A stretch of DNA of 64,000 bases from NCBI GenBank assembly GCA_028564705.1, contig JAPXFQ010002813.1:310001-374000 (forward strand). Reading direction: 5' to 3'. A program made the position numbers and the translations under genes. Positions 10,460-22,609 of this stretch are shown one piece after another. The DNA is from Apricaphanius iberus (taxonomy: Eukaryota > Chordata > Actinopteri > Cyprinodontiformes > Aphaniidae). The stretch's first letter is position 1; each line of letters starts with the position of its first letter. Below the pieces are notes generated by a model, which had not been told where the DNA came from, did not search any database, and saw nothing but the letters and a program-made list of their open reading frames with translations.

Positions 10460-13400
10460 ATTAAACAAACAAAGAAGTCTGTTTTGTTGTTTTTCTACAT
10501 CTCATTGTGATTAAGATTGACAAAAGACCATATTTGATAAATTCTCCTTTCAATATAAAGCATGTAGTGCCCCAAACGCTGTATTGACTATTGATTACAG
10601 CGACTTTAGAAACTCTAACCCAATCTCTGGCTGTTGTTGAGCTGAACAATCACGGGCATATGCTTTCTGTTGACAGAGACGGATAGTTCGAAAATTGAGC
10701 TCTACTCCGTCCATCCTTGCGTAGGTGACGGAGAGGTCTTGCATCGACAGATAATGCCGTTGCATAAATGCAGTTTCTATTTATAAAAATATGTCTTCTT
10801 GAAGGATGGAGAATATCTTCCTGAAGCACTTATTGAAAAAAATAATAATGTAAACTAAAACCTGGCAGTTGGTTTTGGAGTTGATTTTGACTCTATTTTC
10901 AAACCTATCTTTAATGATGCAGCTCATACCAGTAACCAAGCTTATTCTGATCACCTTACCTACCACAGGCCCTGTGAAGAACATGTAGGTTATTCTTAAA
11001 TTGGAGAATTATGTTACCTAAAAGTTGAATGATAGACTCTATCCATACCATATGTTATTAAAAAGGAAGTTGGTTATATGGTCACAGATTTTTTTAAATC
11101 ACTTTATATAACAGAAAGTCATAATGCATGTCCTCTCACAGAACTGTATCAAGAAAAATGCAGCAAAATTATTTGACTGAGTTCAACTCAGTAACTGCTA
11201 CCCCATCCCCTAGCCCATATTACATTTTCTGAGTAAACAGTGCAGGTCTGCATTTCTTTTTGAGTCACTTCGTGCTGTAGCATCCATCACTGCATATTTA
11301 GAGGGGAACCCTGGTAATGTCTTTAGAATTGATGGACATTCATGTCCAGGGTGGTGCATGTGCGGCCGAATTTAATCAGCTCTAATCGTTTAGCTGTTCA
11401 GCTGTTAATCTGGGCTCTTGCTTAATTTTCTACAGTGTTCATAGAAAGTCCCTAAATACCAAAATCAAAGAAGAACCGCTGGAGTATAAGATGCTTTGCC
11501 TTTATTTACAGTTTGTTGTCTCTATCCGCTATGGATTGATCACGTATACATTCTTTAATGAAACTAATTTTTTTTATTTTGCAAAGAGTAGTACAATTCA
11601 GTAATAAGTTGTCTAAGATCAATTGTTATTCAAAGCTAGTTCACATTAGCAGCTGTCTCCTTTGGAATGTAAATGCAGGGGCAAATTGTGTTTTTGTTTT
11701 ACAAGACAAGGGAGCCGTTACCACACCTTCAATCTGTTTGATTGATTAGACTTCAGGTGAGCTAACTCAGTTTCTCGATTTAGTTTGGTCAATGCTGGTA
11801 GTATATACAAATATAGGCTAGACCACAACATTAGCACTTTTAATTAAGAAATTGTCATTGTAGTTAACACATCTGCTCCATTGTTTACTGGTGCGAATAC
11901 ACATCTGAAACTATAGTAACTTATTATTAGGAGATCCTTATTAGATTTTCAAAATATTACAAATTTAGAGTAAAAAAATGCAAACACCTCAAAAAAAATA
12001 ATTTATTCGTTTATTTGATTCTTTACTGAGCACAGCCTGCTGTTAAAGAGCTCTATACTGTAAATAAAGTTTTCTTGCTGGGGCAATGAAAGGCTCTATA
12101 GACCTTAACTACTTTGTTATTATTACAGTATGTTTGCATCATTAGAAAAAGACAGATAAAGCTAAACAGGTGAGTACCTTTTTTAAATACTCCGGTTAAG
12201 GTAGGTAATAGGTTATTTCATTGTATGTTCATCTGTTTTAAAATGACAAGGTTGGCGTTACCACATTGATACTTTTTTCTTAACAATTTTGATTGATTAA
12301 GCACATTTAGTTCAAAATTCCACTTAGACAACCAACATTTTTAGAAAAAAAAAAAACATTTTAAATCATCGAATCAGCCCACATTTGCAACAGTGATTTG
12401 TCAGAAATACTGCTGCATGCTTGTACAAATGAGAATATATGGAAGATTAAAACAGATAAAGAAATGTCTATATTACACAATATTTAAACTGTATACATTT
12501 TCATTTGTCTGCAAATCTCTTTGGGAAGCCTTGGATTGCATGCTGTTCACATTGTGCTGTAATGTGGTGTATTAAAGCTTTGAATGTGTTTACAACACCT
12601 AACATTTCAACGAGTCTTACCTTAGCCATGCAACCCACAGGTCAGTTACTTTAAAAGCCATTGTACAGGGTCAAAGAGAACATGCCCTGTAGCTGAGTCA
12701 TAAAGTCCCTGAGGGTCGATCTGTTGCCCTTAGGTACTTTGTACACAATGTTTAAAAAAAAAGAAAAAGCATTTAATAGTAAAAAAATAATAAAAAACCT
12801 GTTAGAAAACTAATTGTGAATTCAGACACACACTGATGTTGAAACAGATGAAGATCATTAAGAAGGAGGGTTGTCTCCTCCGACAGAATAGTAATCCTAG
12901 CATCCAAATCCACAGTAAATCACTCGCAGTGCAAATCCGGAGCTAAACATTCCCCGAAGATCTGTGGTCAAATCTTAAAAGGAGCAGTGTGCAGACATTT
13001 CAACAGTATTAAACGTGTTTATCGGAAGAAAGTAAAATGCCTCAAGTTAGGAATGTGATGAATTTCAACACAATATAAAGTAAAAACACAAGCTGTTACA
13101 AAAGTGCCTATTGAAGTACTGAGTATAGAAACCTACAATTTAGTTCTTCCTTAATTATGTAAAACTGGTGTTGAAAAAATGTAATTTTAAAGTCAAATTT
13201 TTACTGCAAAACTAGTTTTGATTTTGTTGTGTTATTTTAGTGTCTACTTGTTCCTTAGTGCGCAAACGCCGTTAAAAGATTCATCAAGATTTTATCCACT
13301 GCATGTGGAAAAAGTCAGATAATGGAACAGCAAAGTCAATTTGTTGTTACCTATAATAGCTTAGCCTTTCTTCACTTGTAATAACCATATTACAGTAGAC

Positions 13401-13979
13401 CCATATGTGCCCCCCTTCCACCTACTTGATAGCAGATTGTTGTTCAAATTTTTATTACAGTCATTTTAAGGGGACGTTTATGTAGCTTTTATATTAAAAG
13501 TAATATATTAGTATATGACCTGTCATTTGTCCAATCAGGCCATTCTCCTCCTAGGACCTGTATAATTTCAGTAATTTGGAGACATGCTGATCTGATTGGA
13601 GATAATGCTGCATTGTGTGAATAAAAGTAACTGAAAGAACCCGTCCACAGCAAGTTGATCTAATGGCTCCACTAGGGCTCAAAGGATGAAAGCTGTCTCT
13701 TTTACAGGTGATTATCGTGGACCAGAATGACATTGCTCCTCAGGAATTAAATATATTGCATTTTGCATGTAAAGGAAGTAAAAGCCTAAAAAAATGTTTT
13801 CATATTTTCTGTTTTAATTTTTTTTTATGTCAAAACAATGAGAAACCTTCAAACCTTTTCTACATATTTTGCTGCTTTTAAAAGGAAAAACTGTATGAAT
13901 CAAATCAATTAGATACAGTAGATTAGAGGCATGTGTTGATGACATAAAGCATGGATGACGCTAAACTTTTTGCTTTTAA
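10460..13979. other. Intronic DNA, nothing recognised
   Basis: 3.5 kb without a supported gene, RNA or transposon. Short open frames here have no domain, codon bias or splice context. Confidence 0.45.
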
Positions 13980-14245
13980 ATTCAGACCAGACAGAAGTTG
14001 TTGTCTTTGGACCAGAAGCTCTGAAAAAGAAACTCATTGCTTAGTCAATCACTTCATCTGGATGGTATTAAATTGGCCTCTGGCAATAAAGTGAAGGACC
14101 TTGGGAGTATTTTTGACCAAAGCATGACATTCAAATCCCATATATATATAAACAGGTTTATAGGATTTCCCTCTTTCACCTCTGAAATATTGCTAAAATT
14201 GGAAACATCCTGTTTTGGACTGATGCTGAGAAGCTAGTCCATACC
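13980..14245 (+). pseudogene. L2/CR1-clade LINE reverse transcriptase fragment, part 1
   Basis: Across two frames the plus strand reads TEVVVFGPEALKKK, then LDGIKLASGNKVKDLG, then IFDQSMTFKSHI. This is the conserved block just after the reverse-transcriptase catalytic region of fish L2-type LINEs. At least one frameshift and stops are present. The coding stops abruptly at AGAAGCTAGTCCATA and continues at about 14868. Confidence 0.75.
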
Positions 14246-14867
14246 ATACCATACCAGTGTATTTATATAGCACATTTAACAATGGCACGAGCGCTGACCA
14301 AAGTGCTGCACAAAAGACAGACAACGTAACTGACAGATGAAAAATGCATCAAAACATAATAAGATAAATACAGGAATAATAAGATCAGGAAGCCAATGTA
14401 GTCTTGCTAAGACCGGAGTAATATGTTCTTGACGTCTAGTACCCCTCAAGAATCAGGGAGCGGCATTATGGACCAATTGAAGGTGAGCATGAGTGGTGGA
14501 ATTAATTCCATGAGCTATTGAATTTGGGAGGTCATGAAAGCATGGATAATTGATTTAGAATAGTATTGAATACGGAAAGCCGACACAAATGGAACAAACA
14601 ATCAGATTAACCTGAATGTCCAATTTTAAAGAACTATCCATCGTCACCCAAAGGTTAGGGACTGGGGTTTTTAAGCGAAAGAGTGGGAAGGGAAAGTTGT
14701 TTTGAGCCAAGGGGATGTTCTAGTGCAAAAATAATGGCCTCTGTTTTGGCCTCATTTAAAAGGAGAAAATGTGCATAAAGACAATGTTTTACATCATTAA
14801 AACAGTCAATTAGAGGCTGGAATGAGTCACTTGGCTTTATGGAGACATATAATCCATATACATGTAT
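14246..14867 (-). mobile_element. Antisense LINE insertion splitting another LINE
   Basis: About 620 bp interrupting the plus-strand LINE. On the minus strand its end reads TTGTTAAATGTGCTATATAA followed by a (TGGTA)-type short tandem repeat at 14240-14258, i.e. a LINE 3' tail. The interior has GGAAGCCAATGTAGTCTTGC and ACCAATTGAAGGTG, the antisense of L2-like reverse-transcriptase blocks also found at 59.6 kb. Confidence 0.6.
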
Positions 14868-15095
14868 TTGTTACTTCAAGGTTGGACTACTGTAATTATT
14901 TACAATCAGGAAGTCCATGAAATTATATTAAAATGCTTTAGATGACAATAAACCAAAAATGCTGTAGTAAGAATTCTAATGAATTAGTGTGTGTCTGACT
15001 GAATGATGCACATTTCTCCTGTTTTAGGTTCCCTTCATTTTTTTCTCTGTTAAATCCAGAATATAATTTAAGGTCCTCCTGTTTACATATAAAGT
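14868..15095 (+). pseudogene. L2/CR1-clade LINE fragment, part 2
   Basis: Resumes with the equivalent of FVTSRLDYCN..L at 14869-14905 and, with stops, the later segment equivalent to PxYNLRSSCLHIKSL at about 15055-15095. Same strand and order as part 1. Confidence 0.7.
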
Positions 15096-15139
15096 CCTTG
15101 AAGGAAAAGTTTTTTTTTTTTTTTCAACCTGGACCTTAT

Positions 15140-15302
15140 TTTTTAGCAAATATTACGTTAATTTACTCACCCAGACAAGTTTGGAGCTACTTGGAGTTGT
15201 TCAGCAGAAGTTTATATAGAGTCGGAATCAGCGTAAATCCATATAATGGTGCCAAACCGGTACTTAACCGGTGCTTAAACGCTGCTTGTAATGGTGCCTA
15301 AA
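15140..15302 (+). repeat. Half copy of the foldback element found at 19.7-20.66 kb
   Basis: TTTACTCACCCAGACAAGTTTGGAG.. and CAGCGTAAATCCATATAATG match 19705-19750 plus 20140-20180 and, reversed, 20560-20650. Only one arm is present. Confidence 0.6.
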
Positions 15303-15507
15303 GACTGTAAAACATAAAACTTTGTCCCTCATATTCAGTTTTTTTTATTTGTTTTTATTTTTAGTAAGGCTAACAAAAAATATTTTTTTTGGGATCTAAC
15401 TAATCACAGGATATATATGAATTAATCACCATTGCTAAATATGACCATAAAAACTAAAATTGTCGGTGTAAATAAAGGGACAATTCTTGATTCAGTTGCT
15501 CTTTATA

Positions 15508-15512
<5 letters not shown>

Positions 15513-15590
<78 letters not shown>
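15513..15590. repeat. (TA)n microsatellite
   Basis: About 39 uninterrupted TA units, the longest pure tract in the window. Confidence 0.97.
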
Positions 15591-15593
<3 letters not shown>

Positions 15594-15595
15594 TA

Positions 15596-15716
15596 TAGGA
15601 GAACACAAGGAGAACTAACAGCTGATCACAATATGGCAAACGAGGACACAGGGACTGTCTGGCAAGGAAAATTATTGACAAAGTCTGAGGAAGACGCAGA
15701 CAGACGGATCATAACA
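15596..15716 (-). repeat. LTR remnant related to the 3.8-6.3 kb element
   Basis: Ends GACAGACGGATCATAACA, like the LTR end at 6256-6273, and begins GGAGAACACAAGGAGAAC, like 6180-6196. Only this end survives next to the TA tract, so it is a truncated solo LTR. Confidence 0.65.
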
Positions 15717-15832
15717 GGTTTATAAACCGTGCGCACGGATCAAAATCTATTCCCTTGGTTTATCAAACTTTGTGACTATGTCGGGTGTTTTATCAGCTTG
15801 ATAAGAGATCCTGGCTACCAGGCAATACAAAT

Positions 15833-17172
15833 AGTTGTTGTAGCAGAGTGGTTAAGAATCAGGACTGCCATTCAGATACTGTGGGTTTTAATATTTGTGT
15901 GGCATTGTTTTGCACTGTGCCACAAAACCATTTTTTTGGGTAAAAAATTCAACATCACGTTTTTAAGTGCTGCACACAAAAAACTCCTGGGTTATTTCTT
16001 CAACCCATTTTCTGGGTTATTTGTGTTGGGTTAAAATTATGGGTTATTTTTTCAGAGAGTAAGCATTTTCTGGGTTATATGGCTAATATTTTGACCCAAA
16101 TCCTGGGTTGTTTGGGTTTCTGGGTTATTTCTCAAAGAATAACCCATGTTATGGGTTATAGGGTTGGCTCTCTCTCTAATGTATTTTTTTTGTTGGAGTG
16201 GTGTATTTTATGGAGTTATTATATTATAATGTCAACAATTCTCTATAATATGAACAATCACATTATCAGTTGTGTACAAGTACAATATAGACATACACAT
16301 GAGTCTACCAGAAATTCAAAAGAAGAGGAAGAACGACACCAAAAATATGTGTTTTTAGTTTGTGTTTGGCTGCAGGAAATTACGGTGGCGCAGTGGTTAG
16401 CATTGTTGCCTTGCCTCAAGAAGATTGTGGGTTCGTTTCCCGGCATGGAGTTTGCATGTTCTCCCCGTGCATGTGTGGGTTCCTTCCGGGTACTCTGGCT
16501 TCCTCCCACAGTCCAAACAGTCAGGTTAATTGATCACTTTAAATCTCAGGTGTGGTTGTTTGGCATGGTTGTTTGTCCTAACTGTCCAGGGTGTACCCTG
16601 CCTCTTGCCCGTTGACAGCTGGAGATAGGCACCAGCACCCCCATGACCCCTGGAAGACTAAGCGGTTCAGAAAATGGATAGATGGAAAGCTGCAGTAAAT
16701 GAGTTTTATTTTCTGAAATAAGGCTTACTGGCATAGTAACCCATAATGGGATATATTTGACCCAACTCCTGGGTTAAAAAGGGACCAACTATTTTTTGGG
16801 TTATTTCAACCCATATATTGAGTTGTTCTTTTGAACCAGAATTTGGGTTATATTAGCTACAATGTTGGGTTTTTTTAACCCAACATTTGGGTCAGGTATT
16901 TAACCCAGAATTTGGGTCAAAAAGAATGACCCAATTGTCTGGGTTGAAATAACCCATAAATTAGTTGGTCCCTTTTTAACCCAGGAGTTGGGTCAAAAAT
17001 AACCCATTATGGGTCATTTTTGACCCAGGAGTTTTTAGTGTGTGGGGATGATGCCAGGAAAATGTCCCCGTTTCCTGCAGGAACCCAAAAAAATGGCTGT
17101 GTGGCAAAGTGCCAAACAATGCCACACGATGATTTGAACCCACAGTATCTGAATGGCAGTCCTGCTTCTTAA
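15833..17172. mobile_element. Foldback DNA element rich in TGGGTTA/TAACCCA motifs
   Basis: The outer arms are inverted copies. Left, 15850-15990, has AGGACTGCCATTCAGATACT then GTGTGGCATTGTTT. Right, 17030-17170, is its reverse complement. Each arm starts with a tRNA-like head (AGAGTGGTTAAGAA and, in the right arm, GTGGGTTCAAATC). The interior, 15985-17035, has some twenty TGGGTTA or TAACCCA motifs in both orientations with spacers, e.g. AACTCCTGGGTTAAAAAGGG. A SINE (16381-16688) sits inside. No transposase is encoded. Superfamily not assigned. Confidence 0.7.
16381..16688 (+). mobile_element. tRNA-derived SINE (L2-like tail) inside the foldback element
   Basis: A box GGTGGCGCAGTGG, B box GGTTCGTTTCC, body with CATGGAGTTTGCATGTTCTC and GTGTACCCTGCCTC, tail GGATAGATGG. 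Flanked by a 12-bp target duplication GCTGCAGxAAAT (16369-16380 and 16689-16700, one mismatch). Confidence 0.9.
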
Positions 17173-18226
17173 ACTTCAAGAAATATATCATATAATCCCA
17201 GACACAAAACTAGTAAATAGGGAATGAAGAATACTATTAGAGTGGAGAAAAAACAGATAAAGTTCTCCTATAAGGTTATAATAAAGGAAGTTTGAATTGC
17301 ATAGAGAAAAAGATTGGGAAAAAAGAAACAAAAGATAAATGTTAAAGACGTGGATGGTTTATGTAGCTGAATATGAAAAACAGCTGTAAATTAACCACAT
17401 TAATAACTGAGAGTTTAAATGAGGGAATCAATGATAGAAAGAACGGAGTACCTCTCCTGAACAGGTGGGGTAGCTGCTCACTGTTTCATCCAGTTTCGTG
17501 TGTGGAAGGCAGTGACAGCAACATACACAGGGGAAAAGAAAGAGAAGAGATACAGACAACTGCAGTTCCTTTCAGAAAAAAATGGTACTATGAACTCTAC
17601 AAAGACAAACATACACATAAAACTGTTGCAGACATCAAGAGAGGGAGACTGCTGGGGATTTTCTGATGTGTACCATTACTCCTTTAGTCTCTCCCTTTGG
17701 CAGAGAGTTTGCCTCTGTGCTGCCTGGTCCCTGGCCCAATTTGAACTGCATCACTGAGAGATGGTGGTACACTGGTGCTGGCAGACCTAGGTTAAAAAAG
17801 TAATGGCATTTTTTTTTACATTGTTCCCTAATGCAAACATTCTTCAAAGGGAGTTAAGTCAAAATGTTGCATTTAAGCAGTTTTACTTCAAGTTTGATTA
17901 AAAGGAGTTTGACTGCTTCCGCAATAGCTTACGGCACTGGTTCCCGATCGCGCTGGTAGGAGTCTCGTCCTTATCCAAAGACAAAAGCGGCACTCTCAGC
18001 ATGTTATGCATAATCAACGATTGAATAACTTGCAAATGTATAATTTATTTCTTGGCTGAATAAAGTCTAAAGGATAATTTTTGAACAATCTGAATCTGTC
18101 CTATTTTTGTCTAAGAAAGTATTTTTGTGGCAGCTGATTATAAGCTTTTGGTTTTGTTGCAACTCAGAACTGAAAACTCCAATGCATGGCTATTAATAAA
18201 TGGAGGAGTACAGATACAGATACATA
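17173..18226. other. Intronic DNA, nothing recognised
   Basis: Contains short open frames at 17373-17757 (+) without recognisable domains. No splice-supported exon or repeat seen. Confidence 0.4.
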
Positions 18227-18760
18227 TACTTTATTTATCCTAAAGGGAAATTGCTGCATTGCAAAGGCAATTTAATTTGTATAACACACTTTCAACAGCA
18301 AGGTAATTCAAGGTGCATTACATGACTTGGTTGTACAGGAAGAAACAAAGCATATGATTAAAAAGAGCAATTAAGGAAAAGCATAAAGAAAATGTATGCA
18401 TCTATATAGTTTTAAAAAGTACATAGGAACATAAAAATATAAAAAGTATAATTAAGTGTAAAAACAACAATTAAAAATCAAGTTTAACTCACACAAAATT
18501 ATATTAGAACATTACTCAAAGGCAGCTCTTACAATAAGGGTTTTAATCTTTGCTTTAAAAGAGTTAAATGATTCTGCAGCTTTGCAGTCATCTGGAAGTT
18601 TGTTCCAGATTTGTTGAGCATAGAAACTAAAAGCTGTTTCTCCATGTTTGGTTCTGATAATAAGGATGTTTAGTAAACTAGAGTTGGAGGAACTGAGGGC
18701 TCTGCTGGGTTGGTATAGTGATAAAGTTGGTATAGCAAACCTCTTAAAACAATGACACAT
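18227..18760 (-). pseudogene. L2/CR1-clade LINE 3' end (reverse transcriptase C-terminus and tail)
   Basis: The minus-strand frame 18760-18512 (82 codons) reads ..KHGETAFSFYAQQIWNKL, then PDDCKAAESFNSFKAK and LIVRAAFE followed by a stop. This is the typical C-terminal signature of fish L2-type reverse transcriptases. The 3' tail follows to about 18227 (AAAGTGTGTTATACAAATTA, then AATTTCCCTTTAGGATAAAT). 5'-truncated, like most LINE copies. Confidence 0.8.
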
Positions 18761-19689
18761 GGTGTAAACAAAAAACTGAAAAAGGACAAAGTAATCGAGT
18801 GAAACATGAGTAGCCTGAAACGCTTATTTGGATACCTTAAACATTTTTTTCTTACTTCCTTGTGTAATATTAGATTTAAAGGGTTTCAGTACAGATTGTT
18901 TTATATGTTGTATGTGATAAAAATCCCCCTTTTGGTAAACCTTTCCCCAAAGAGGATGCAAATATGTGCATACGAAGCCTTTTCATTTGCCTGCATGTTT
19001 CAAACTATGCCTCAGTTTGTACTTAATGTTTACTGTATTATGTTGCATTTACCAGTCTGTCCCATTGTAGACTAAATTTATTGACTATGCTGTTTGTTTT
19101 TTGTGTGATTAGTACACATAATGTGAAAGTCGACTCAATTTTAGATGTAACCACATTTTACATATACTTAGACTTATTAATTGTACCTTTTTAGTACAAT
19201 CTTATTATTACCCTCTCTGCCCCCAACACCTTGCAACCTCTAATAGTTTGAAGGCCATGAAAGACGACATTTTTAAAAGTGGACAATTTGAAAACGCATC
19301 ATCGCGGTTTGCATGTAGACTTTATATATAATGTTAAAAGTAAAAACAGCAAAAAAATGGCATAAAAAACATACAGGATGTAACGTTATCTTGGAACACA
19401 AGATTCTTAATTTTCGAAATGTTAGTGTAATCTTGTGACTTTATCTGGGGAAGTCAGTCCAAGATAATATACCAAGTTCCAAATATGAAGATGAGGGGTT
19501 TACAACTGTTAAACACTTCTATATATGCATCATGCTTTAATTTTGAAGAAGAACACAACACAGTTAAGATGACAGAGACAAATACTAAAGGGTCCTCTTT
19601 GCCTTGGTCTCTAACAATTACTTAAATGGCAGAATTTTGGTTGCCCTTAAAGGGAAAGTGCCACTTTGTAATCTGGATCTTATTAATAG
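18761..19689. other. Intronic DNA, nothing recognised
   Basis: No supported gene or repeat. The 89-codon frame at 18806-19075 has no known domain. Confidence 0.4.
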
Positions 19690-20660
19690 CGTGCATTCTG
19701 TTCATTTACTCATCCAGACAAGTTTCGGGCCGCTTGGAGTTTTCCAGGAGATGTTTAGATCTAGGGCTGCACGGTGGCGCAGTGGTTAGCACTGTTGCCT
19801 TGCAGCAAGAAGGTCGTGGGTTCGTATCCCGGTCCAGGGTCTTTCTGCATGGAGTTTGCATGTTCTCCCCGTGCATGCGTGGGTTCTCTCCGGGTACTCC
19901 GGCTTCCTCCCACAGTCCAAAAACATGCATGATAGGTGAATTGATCATTCTAAATTGTCCGTAGGAATGAATGTGAGTGTGAATGGTTGTCTGTCTCTCT
20001 GTGTTGGCCCTGCAACAGACTGGCGTCCTGTTCAGGGTGTACCCTGCCTAACGCCTGATAATTGCTGGGATAGGCTCCAGCTGCCCCGTGACCCTGAATT
20101 GGATAAGCAGTTAAGAAGATGGATGGATGGATGGATGTTTAGATCTATTCGCGATCAGCGTATATACATGTAATAGGAGTTGTTGGGACAGGCAAAGTTC
20201 AGCCTCTAAACAAGGCAATGTTTGCCACAAAACTCCTTCATTTCACCAACATTTTGTTATGAATTGCTAGTGCTATTCCCCTTTGGGTTCAGAGCGTCTC
20301 AGAAGTGCTGTATTGTTGTCTCCAGGGTTTCTTTTACAGGCTTTTAATCCAATGGATTCCAATTTACACTAACTGCCAATTTTAATAAAGTCAGAGCCAA
20401 CTGCTAGCTCTAGTCTAAGCAGGTTGTGGAAACGGAGCCTCTTACACCCCCCAGAAGACTACACTGCAGCACCTCAGAGATGCTCCGAAATCACAGGGGA
20501 ATCTTGCTAAGAATTCATGACATAAAATTGGTAAAATTAAGGAGTTTTGTGGCTTATAATGCTCTATTTAGAGGCTGCACTTTGGCTGCCCAACAACTCC
20601 CATTATATGGATACAGGCTTGATCTAAACTTCTCCTGAAAGACTCCAAATGGCTTTAAGA
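19690..20660. mobile_element. Foldback DNA element, one arm split by a SINE
   Basis: Without the SINE, the left arm (19725-19763 joined to 20148-20240) is the reverse complement of 20525-20655. Shared blocks are GGAGTTGTTGGG, CAGCCTCTAAA and GCCACAAAACTCCTT. Arms are roughly 120-130 bp and diverged. The loop of about 290 bp has no coding capacity. The outermost ends and any target duplication could not be fixed. Confidence 0.65.
19764..20133 (+). mobile_element. Full-length tRNA-derived SINE (L2-like tail)
   Basis: 370 bp. A box GGTGGCGCAGTGG, B box GGTTCGTATCC, then CATGGAGTTTGCATGTTCTC, CTGGCGTCCTGTTCAGGGTG and a (GGAT)n tail. Bounded by a perfect 14-bp target duplication GATGTTTAGATCTA (19750-19763 and 20134-20147). 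Close relative of 46505-46877 on the other strand. Confidence 0.95.
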
Positions 20661-20676
20661 GAAAGAGACACTCAAC

Positions 20677-21496
20677 TAGGGCTACAACAACAAATTAATA
20701 AATCGATAAAAGTCTATGATAAAAGCGCTGGCAGCAAATTTCGTCATTGATTCGTTGTCTAGCGGGATTACAAGGTCTAATTTGGTCGCCAATCGCACAA
20801 TAATTTTTTTTGGGATTACCTTTAACAGTCATAGCGAGCAACTCGTCACGAAGGTTGTAGGCTGCAGCTGAGCATTGCGTGAGCAGGTAGATCTAAGAAA
20901 ATTAAATTCAAAAGTTTGGGAGTACTTTATTTTAAACAAGGTGTTCCCCAGGTACAAACACAACAACATTTGTAAGTCCAAGCTTGCATGATACGGGAGA
21001 ACAGCTGTGACGATACAGCGTAATAAATGCAAGCACGCCGGAGTCATCAGTGAGGAAGGGGAGAGCTCAGTGTCTGCATAAGTTGCAAAAAATGATTACT
21101 TTTTAAGTAATGAACTGTAGCGTCCGGACAAAAGAAGTCTGTAAGAGTTTGGTGCATTTCTACTCGATGATCCCTGACGTTATACAAGCTTATTAGGAAA
21201 AAAAAGGACGACGGCCTTGAACTCGAGAGGCGCTTTATTTTTTCTCTCCGCCACTTCACTTACAGCAGTCAAGCTTTCTCACCTACATACATCAGTTTCC
21301 AGTCTTCACAATAAAAGCATTACCCACATAATAATAATCTAATTATGATCAGTTGATAAATAAAGTGAAGGAAGAAGAGAAAAACGTTTCTATAGAACTT
21401 TTTAAAATTTGCTCCACTAATCCGATTAATTGATTAATCCAGTCGAGACCCCATCCGATTCATAGATTATCCAAATAATCGTTTGTTGCAGCCCTA
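20677..21496. mobile_element. hAT-superfamily non-autonomous element, 820 bp
   Basis: Terminal inverted repeats TAGGGCTACAACAA.. (left) and ..TTGTTGCAGCCCTA (right), with AT-rich subterminal regions, and a perfect 8-bp target duplication CACTCAAC (20669-20676 and 21497-21504). An 8-bp duplication and TAGGG..CCCTA ends are diagnostic of hAT. Minus-strand frames of 70 and 72 codons inside carry no hAT dimerisation or BED finger motif. Confidence 0.92.
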
Positions 21497-21504
21497 CACT
21501 CAAC

Positions 21505-22260
21505 AGTGTGAATGTTTGTCTGAACTGTGAATTCTAACAACAGAGTGACTGGTGGACTGGTAGCTGCCAACATCTCCAACTCCGTCTAGTCAAGTTTATT
21601 GGTATAGCAGAAATCTGCAACAAGGCGGTTCAAAGTGTTTTACAAAGAGAGAGTGCTGTAAATTTGTTTTATTACCAGAATCCCACATAATTCTCAGGAA
21701 CCCAACACAATGTACTGTCTGGTCTTGTGAGCTGGATTTCCTCCACTACACCGCTTTTTAAAGATGTTGAAACAACCCTGTAGGCAATACTTGACATGTT
21801 GATTTGAGGCTGATTAGGTATGGCTCTTTATTATTGATGTTAAAACTGCTGCAAAATGTAGTGCTGAGTTCTCAAAGTAGTAACTCAGGACGTCACATGT
21901 GAACATGTGTCCTGTAAGGTATTGTGGTTTTACCAGCCGTCTCTGTACTTTACATTATGCAGTGTTTCATTCTGGTGTGTATTGAGTCCAACAGTCCATC
22001 TCTCCATTGTTGCTAAGAGCAACCAAATTCATACAGCAGTCTCTTAGGAGTTAGGTGGATGATATAACTAAGGGCAATCTATGCACATGAGCAACTGCAG
22101 GCCATGTAAAGCTAGCATCCTTTCCTCCATACATAAGCCATAGAAATGACCAGAATACAGTTGTGCTCTTGTATGCTAACTGCAGATGTGAAGTTTTTGT
22201 TTTCGTCCCCTTCATATTTTTACTCAAGCACTTTTCTGCAGCATATATAGTACAAATATC
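21505..22260. other. Intronic DNA, nothing recognised
   Basis: No supported gene. 21595-21650 (AAGTTTATTGGTATAGC..) resembles a short LINE or SINE tail in reverse, but too weakly to call. Confidence 0.4.
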
Positions 22261-22609
22261 GGCTGCACAGAGGCATGGTGGTTGGCACTGTTGCATTGCA
22301 GCACAAACGTTCAAGGTTCGAATCCCGGCCCAGAGTCTTTCTGCATGTTTTCCCTGAGCACGCATGGGTTCCCTTCGGGTACTCCAGCTTCCTCTCACAG
22401 TCTAAAAACATGACTGTTAGTTTAATTGGTCTCTCTAAATTGTCCTTAGGTGTGTACGTGCATGGTGTTTTGTCCTGTCTCTATGTTGCCCTGCCATGGA
22501 CAGGCGACCTGTCCAGGGTGTACCCTGCCTCTTGTGCGTTGAATGCTGGAGATAAACATGAGACCCCAGTGACCCTTCAAGGATAAGCAGGTATAGATAA
22601 TGGATGAAT
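22261..22609 (+). mobile_element. tRNA-derived SINE (L2-like tail), diverged
   Basis: B box GGTTCGAATCC at 22315-22325, CTTTCTGCATGTTTTCCCTG, TGTCCAGGGTGTACCCTGCC, tail AATGGATGAAT. Same family as 19764-20133 with more substitutions. No clean target duplication found. Confidence 0.85.

Noticed and set aside
16015..17010. Interstitial telomere repeat
   Set aside because: The motif is TGGGTTA in alternating orientation with variable spacers, not head-to-tail TTAGGG.
19769..19830. Possible tRNA gene (A and B boxes)
   Set aside because: The boxes belong to the head of a SINE with a target duplication; no cloverleaf or anticodon stem is intact. The same applies to the other SINE heads.
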